Positions 61,025 through 62,862 of a stretch of DNA of 62,862 nucleotides are shown in pieces (the stretch's first letter is position 1; each line of letters starts with the position of its first letter). The position numbers and the translations under genes were made by a program. Source of the stretch: Candidatus Polarisedimenticolaceae bacterium (GTDB lineage: Bacteria > Acidobacteriota > Polarisedimenticolia > Polarisedimenticolales > DASRJG01); NCBI GenBank assembly GCA_036376135.1, contig DASVAW010000044.1:1-62862 (forward strand), given 5' to 3'. Below the pieces are notes generated by a model. The model did no database searches. It was not told where the DNA came from and saw only the letters and a program-made list of their open reading frames with translations.

Positions 61025-61827
61025 CGCGCCGCTCCGATCCGCTCCAGGACGGCGGCGACCGCCGCCTCGAGCCCCTTCTCGCTCACGGCGAGGACCTCTC
61101 CCGCCTTCTTCGGCGGCGGGGTGTAGGCGCGTCCGACGATCGTCGGCGAGCCCTTGATCCCGATCTGCGCGACGTCGAACGGCACCGGCGCCGCGGCGCT
61201 CCAGACCTCCGGGGCGTAACGGGCGGCGCGGATCACGTTGGGAAGGGGGGCCCGCGCGATCGGGGCGATCTCCTTCTCGACGGTGAGGAGCGCGGGGAGC
61301 GTCGTCTTCACGACCTCGATCCCCCACTCCGTGCGGCGGTGCAGGACCGCGGTGCGCGAGACGGGGTCGAACGACTCGACCTCGACGGCATAACTCACCA
61401 GCGGCACCGACAGGCGCGTGGCGACGCCGGGCCCGACCTGGGCGGTGTCGCCGTCGATCGCCTGCTTTCCGAACAGCATCAGGTCGACCGGCTCCTCCTT
61501 CGCGATCGCCTCGATCGCCGTCGCCAGGACGTACGAGGTCGCCAGGGTGTCCGCCGCCGAGAACTTCCGGTCGGAGATCAGGATCGCGCGGTCGGCCCCC
61601 TGCTCGACGCATTCGACGAGCGCCTCGGCGGCCTTGGGCGGGCCCATCGTGATCACCGTGACCTTTCCCCCGAAGCGCTCCTTGAGGCGTACGGCGACCT
61701 CGAGGGCGTGCGCGTCGTAGGGGTTGACGATCGCCGGCACCCCCTCGCGAATCAGCGTTCCGGTCTCGGGGTTGATCCGGACGTTGGTGGTGTCCGGAAC
61801 CTGCTTGATCGAGACGACGGCGTGCAT
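61021..61827 (-). CDS. fixA: FixA / electron transfer flavoprotein beta subunit
   Basis: 268 residues from the ATG at 61827, eight bases after AAAGGGGG; a GTG at 61836 is too close to that site. MHAVVSIKQVPDT...NPYDAHALEVAVRLKE and SFGKQA-like LMLFGKQAIDGDTAQVGPGVATRL are family hallmarks. In FixABCX complexes this subunit oxidises NADH and can bifurcate electrons; in plain ETFs it takes them from acyl-CoA dehydrogenases. First gene of the operon. Confidence 0.95.
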   Translation of the reverse strand: MHAVVSIKQVPDTTNVRINPETGTLIREGVPAIVNPYDAHALEVAVRLKERFGGKVTVITMGPPKAAEALVECVEQGADRAILISDRKFSAADTLATSYVLATAIEAIAKEEPVDLMLFGKQAIDGDTAQVGPGVATRLSVPLVSYAVEVESFDPVSRTAVLHRRTEWGIEVVKTTLPALLTVEKEIAPIARAPLPNVIRAARYAPEVWSAAAPVPFDVAQIGIKGSPTIVGRAYTPPPKKAGEVLAVSEKGLEAAVAAVLERIGAAR

Positions 61828-61953
61828 GCCGCGCACCCCCTTTCGGGCTCCGACGACAGAATAGGAGGGGCGGCGGGATCAACGACTTGGCATTGGTCAC
61901 GGGACCGGATCGGCCTGCTAAACTCCCCCGTTCCCACGAGACCAGGAGCTGCG

Positions 61954-62862
61954 ATGAGCCAGACCCGACCGATCCGCACGCTCGCCGTCATCGGCGCCGG
62001 CAACATGGGAAGCGGCATCGCCCAGAAGATGGCGACCGAAGGCTTCCCGGTGATCCTCCTCGACCTCGACGACGCCAAGGTCGCGCGGGGCCTCGACATC
62101 ATCGCGACGACCCTCGCGCAGGGGGTCGAGCGGAAGATCTTCCGGCCGGAGCAGGCCGAGGCGATCCGCGCGAGGATCCGCGGCACGGCCGACTGGAGCG
62201 CCGTCGCCGAGGCCGATCTCGTCGTCGAGGCGGTCTTCGAGGACCTGACGGTGAAGCGGGAGGTCTTCGAGCGCCTCGAGCGGCACGCGCGCCCCGAGGC
62301 GATCCTCGGGACGAACACGTCGTCGTTCGCGGTGACCGACCTCGCGAAGGGGATGAAGCACCCCGAACGGATCCTGGGCCTTCACTACTTCTACCATCCC
62401 GCCAAGAACCGGCTGGTCGAGGTGATCCCCGGGGAGGCGACCTCCCCCGAGGCCGTCCGCCGCGCGTGGGCGCTGCAGGAGCAGATCGGGAAGACCCCGA
62501 TCCGCTCCGCCGACGCCTCCGGGTTCATCGTGAACCGCTATTTCGTCCCCTGGCTCAACGAGGCGGTGCGCCTTCTCGAGGAGGGCGTCGCCGACATCCC
62601 GACGATCGAGGCCGCCTGCAAGAAGGCGTTCGGCGTGGGGATGGGACCGTTCGAGCTGATGAACGTCACCGGGGTCCCGATCGCCAAACACGCGGCGAAC
62701 ACCCTGGGGCAGGCCTTCGGTCCGATGTACGCCCCCGCGAAGGCGCTCGTCGCGCAGGTCGATTCGGGGAAGCACTGGAACCTCGACGGCACCCCGGACG
62801 CGTCGAAGTTCGAAGCCGTCAACCGGCGGATGCTCGCCGTCGTCTTCCTCGTCGCGACCCAG
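61954..62862 (+). CDS. 3-hydroxyacyl-CoA dehydrogenase, truncated by window edge
   Basis: 303 codons visible with no stop; the end lies beyond the window. NAD-binding VIGAGNMGSGIAQKMATEGFPV, TNTSSFAV, catalytic GLHYFYHPAKNRLVEVIPG in place of the usual HFFNP, and SGFIVNRYFVPWLNEAVRLLEEG. The altered catalytic motif and the spacing differ from the single-domain enzyme at 54379, so it is a distinct branch, possibly one fused to an enoyl-CoA hydratase further right. ATG follows CAGGAGCTGCG. Candidate -10 TAAACT at 61919-61924. Divergent from fixA, 126 bp apart. Confidence 0.9.
   Translation, partial: MSQTRPIRTLAVIGAGNMGSGIAQKMATEGFPVILLDLDDAKVARGLDIIATTLAQGVERKIFRPEQAEAIRARIRGTADWSAVAEADLVVEAVFEDLTVKREVFERLERHARPEAILGTNTSSFAVTDLAKGMKHPERILGLHYFYHPAKNRLVEVIPGEATSPEAVRRAWALQEQIGKTPIRSADASGFIVNRYFVPWLNEAVRLLEEGVADIPTIEAACKKAFGVGMGPFELMNVTGVPIAKHAANTLGQAFGPMYAPAKALVAQVDSGKHWNLDGTPDASKFEAVNRRMLAVVFLVATQ

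Noticed and set aside
58132-61827. Nitrogen fixation locus, from the fix gene names
   Set aside because: No nif genes, no NifA-type site and no other fix genes are present; FixABCX also serves acyl-CoA or NADH oxidation.

Overview
The window is a uniformly GC-rich, gene-dense bacterial chromosome segment with 53 called genes and no gap longer than about 215 bases. The largest gap, 37520-37733, is the divergent promoter region between the TonB-dependent receptor and a sulfatase-like gene. The gene content points to the phylum Acidobacteriota: a VWFA-related 'acidobacterial' domain protein, an Oar-type carboxypeptidase-regulatory/TonB receptor, a CBM9-DUF5916 protein, several sulfatase-like/TPR lipoproteins, paired M16 peptidases, a DUF4328 protein and a Ser/Thr kinase-TPR protein. 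I infer this from family content only. I saw no rRNA, tRNA, CRISPR array, transposase or integrase.

Layout. 1-5.8 kb: truncated topoisomerase VI A subunit (-), DUF5916 protein (+), class V aminotransferase (-), and a membrane thioredoxin (-) divergent from an M23 peptidase (+). 5.8-11.7 kb (-): aspartate-type aminotransferase, transketolase and an HExxH protein in one tight operon, preceded by a double-PDZ protein. 11.8-14.3 kb (+): dienoyl-CoA reductase-like SDR and gamma-glutamyltransferase. 14.5-20.7 kb (-): an operon of urocanate hydratase, Cu/Zn SOD and a TatT/TatP/TatQM (TPR-associated TRAP) transporter. Divergent from it is hemN, with a near-perfect FNR-type box between them. 22.2-29.2 kb: M16 peptidase pair, PH-domain protein, and a four-gene operon (lipocalin/AttH-like protein, M48 peptidase, FMN protein, SDR39U1-like protein).

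29.3-42 kb is the most unusual part. Three paralogous sulfatase-fold proteins with C-terminal TPR modules surround a large Oar-like TonB receptor, with a carboxypeptidase-regulatory/TPR protein, a small secreted protein and a VWFA-related protein. All three have Thr at the formylglycine position and His at the usual Arg, so they are unlikely to be classical sulfatases. An FtsX/LolD-type ABC transporter follows (42-45.2 kb).

46-49.4 kb encodes a complete three-subunit succinate:quinone oxidoreductase, with a perfect inverted repeat in its promoter. 49.4-53.6 kb holds a B12/radical SAM enzyme, a GNAT acetyltransferase, a VapBC-type toxin-antitoxin pair, an AraC regulator and a SnoaL-like protein. 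53.6-55.3 kb: 3-hydroxyacyl-CoA dehydrogenase and amidohydrolase. 55.3-58.1 kb: small membrane protein, Ser/Thr kinase-TPR and FecR-like protein. 58.1-61.8 kb (-): fixABCX operon with an extra 70-codon gene. A second 3-hydroxyacyl-CoA dehydrogenase starts divergently and runs off the right edge.

Taken together, the metabolic genes suggest a respiratory heterotroph. Acyl-CoA dehydrogenation (FixABCX and hydroxyacyl-CoA dehydrogenases) and succinate oxidation feed the quinone pool. Histidine/urocanate breakdown and oxygen-independent heme synthesis suggest adjustment to low oxygen. Several starts sit behind hairpins that contain the ribosome binding site.
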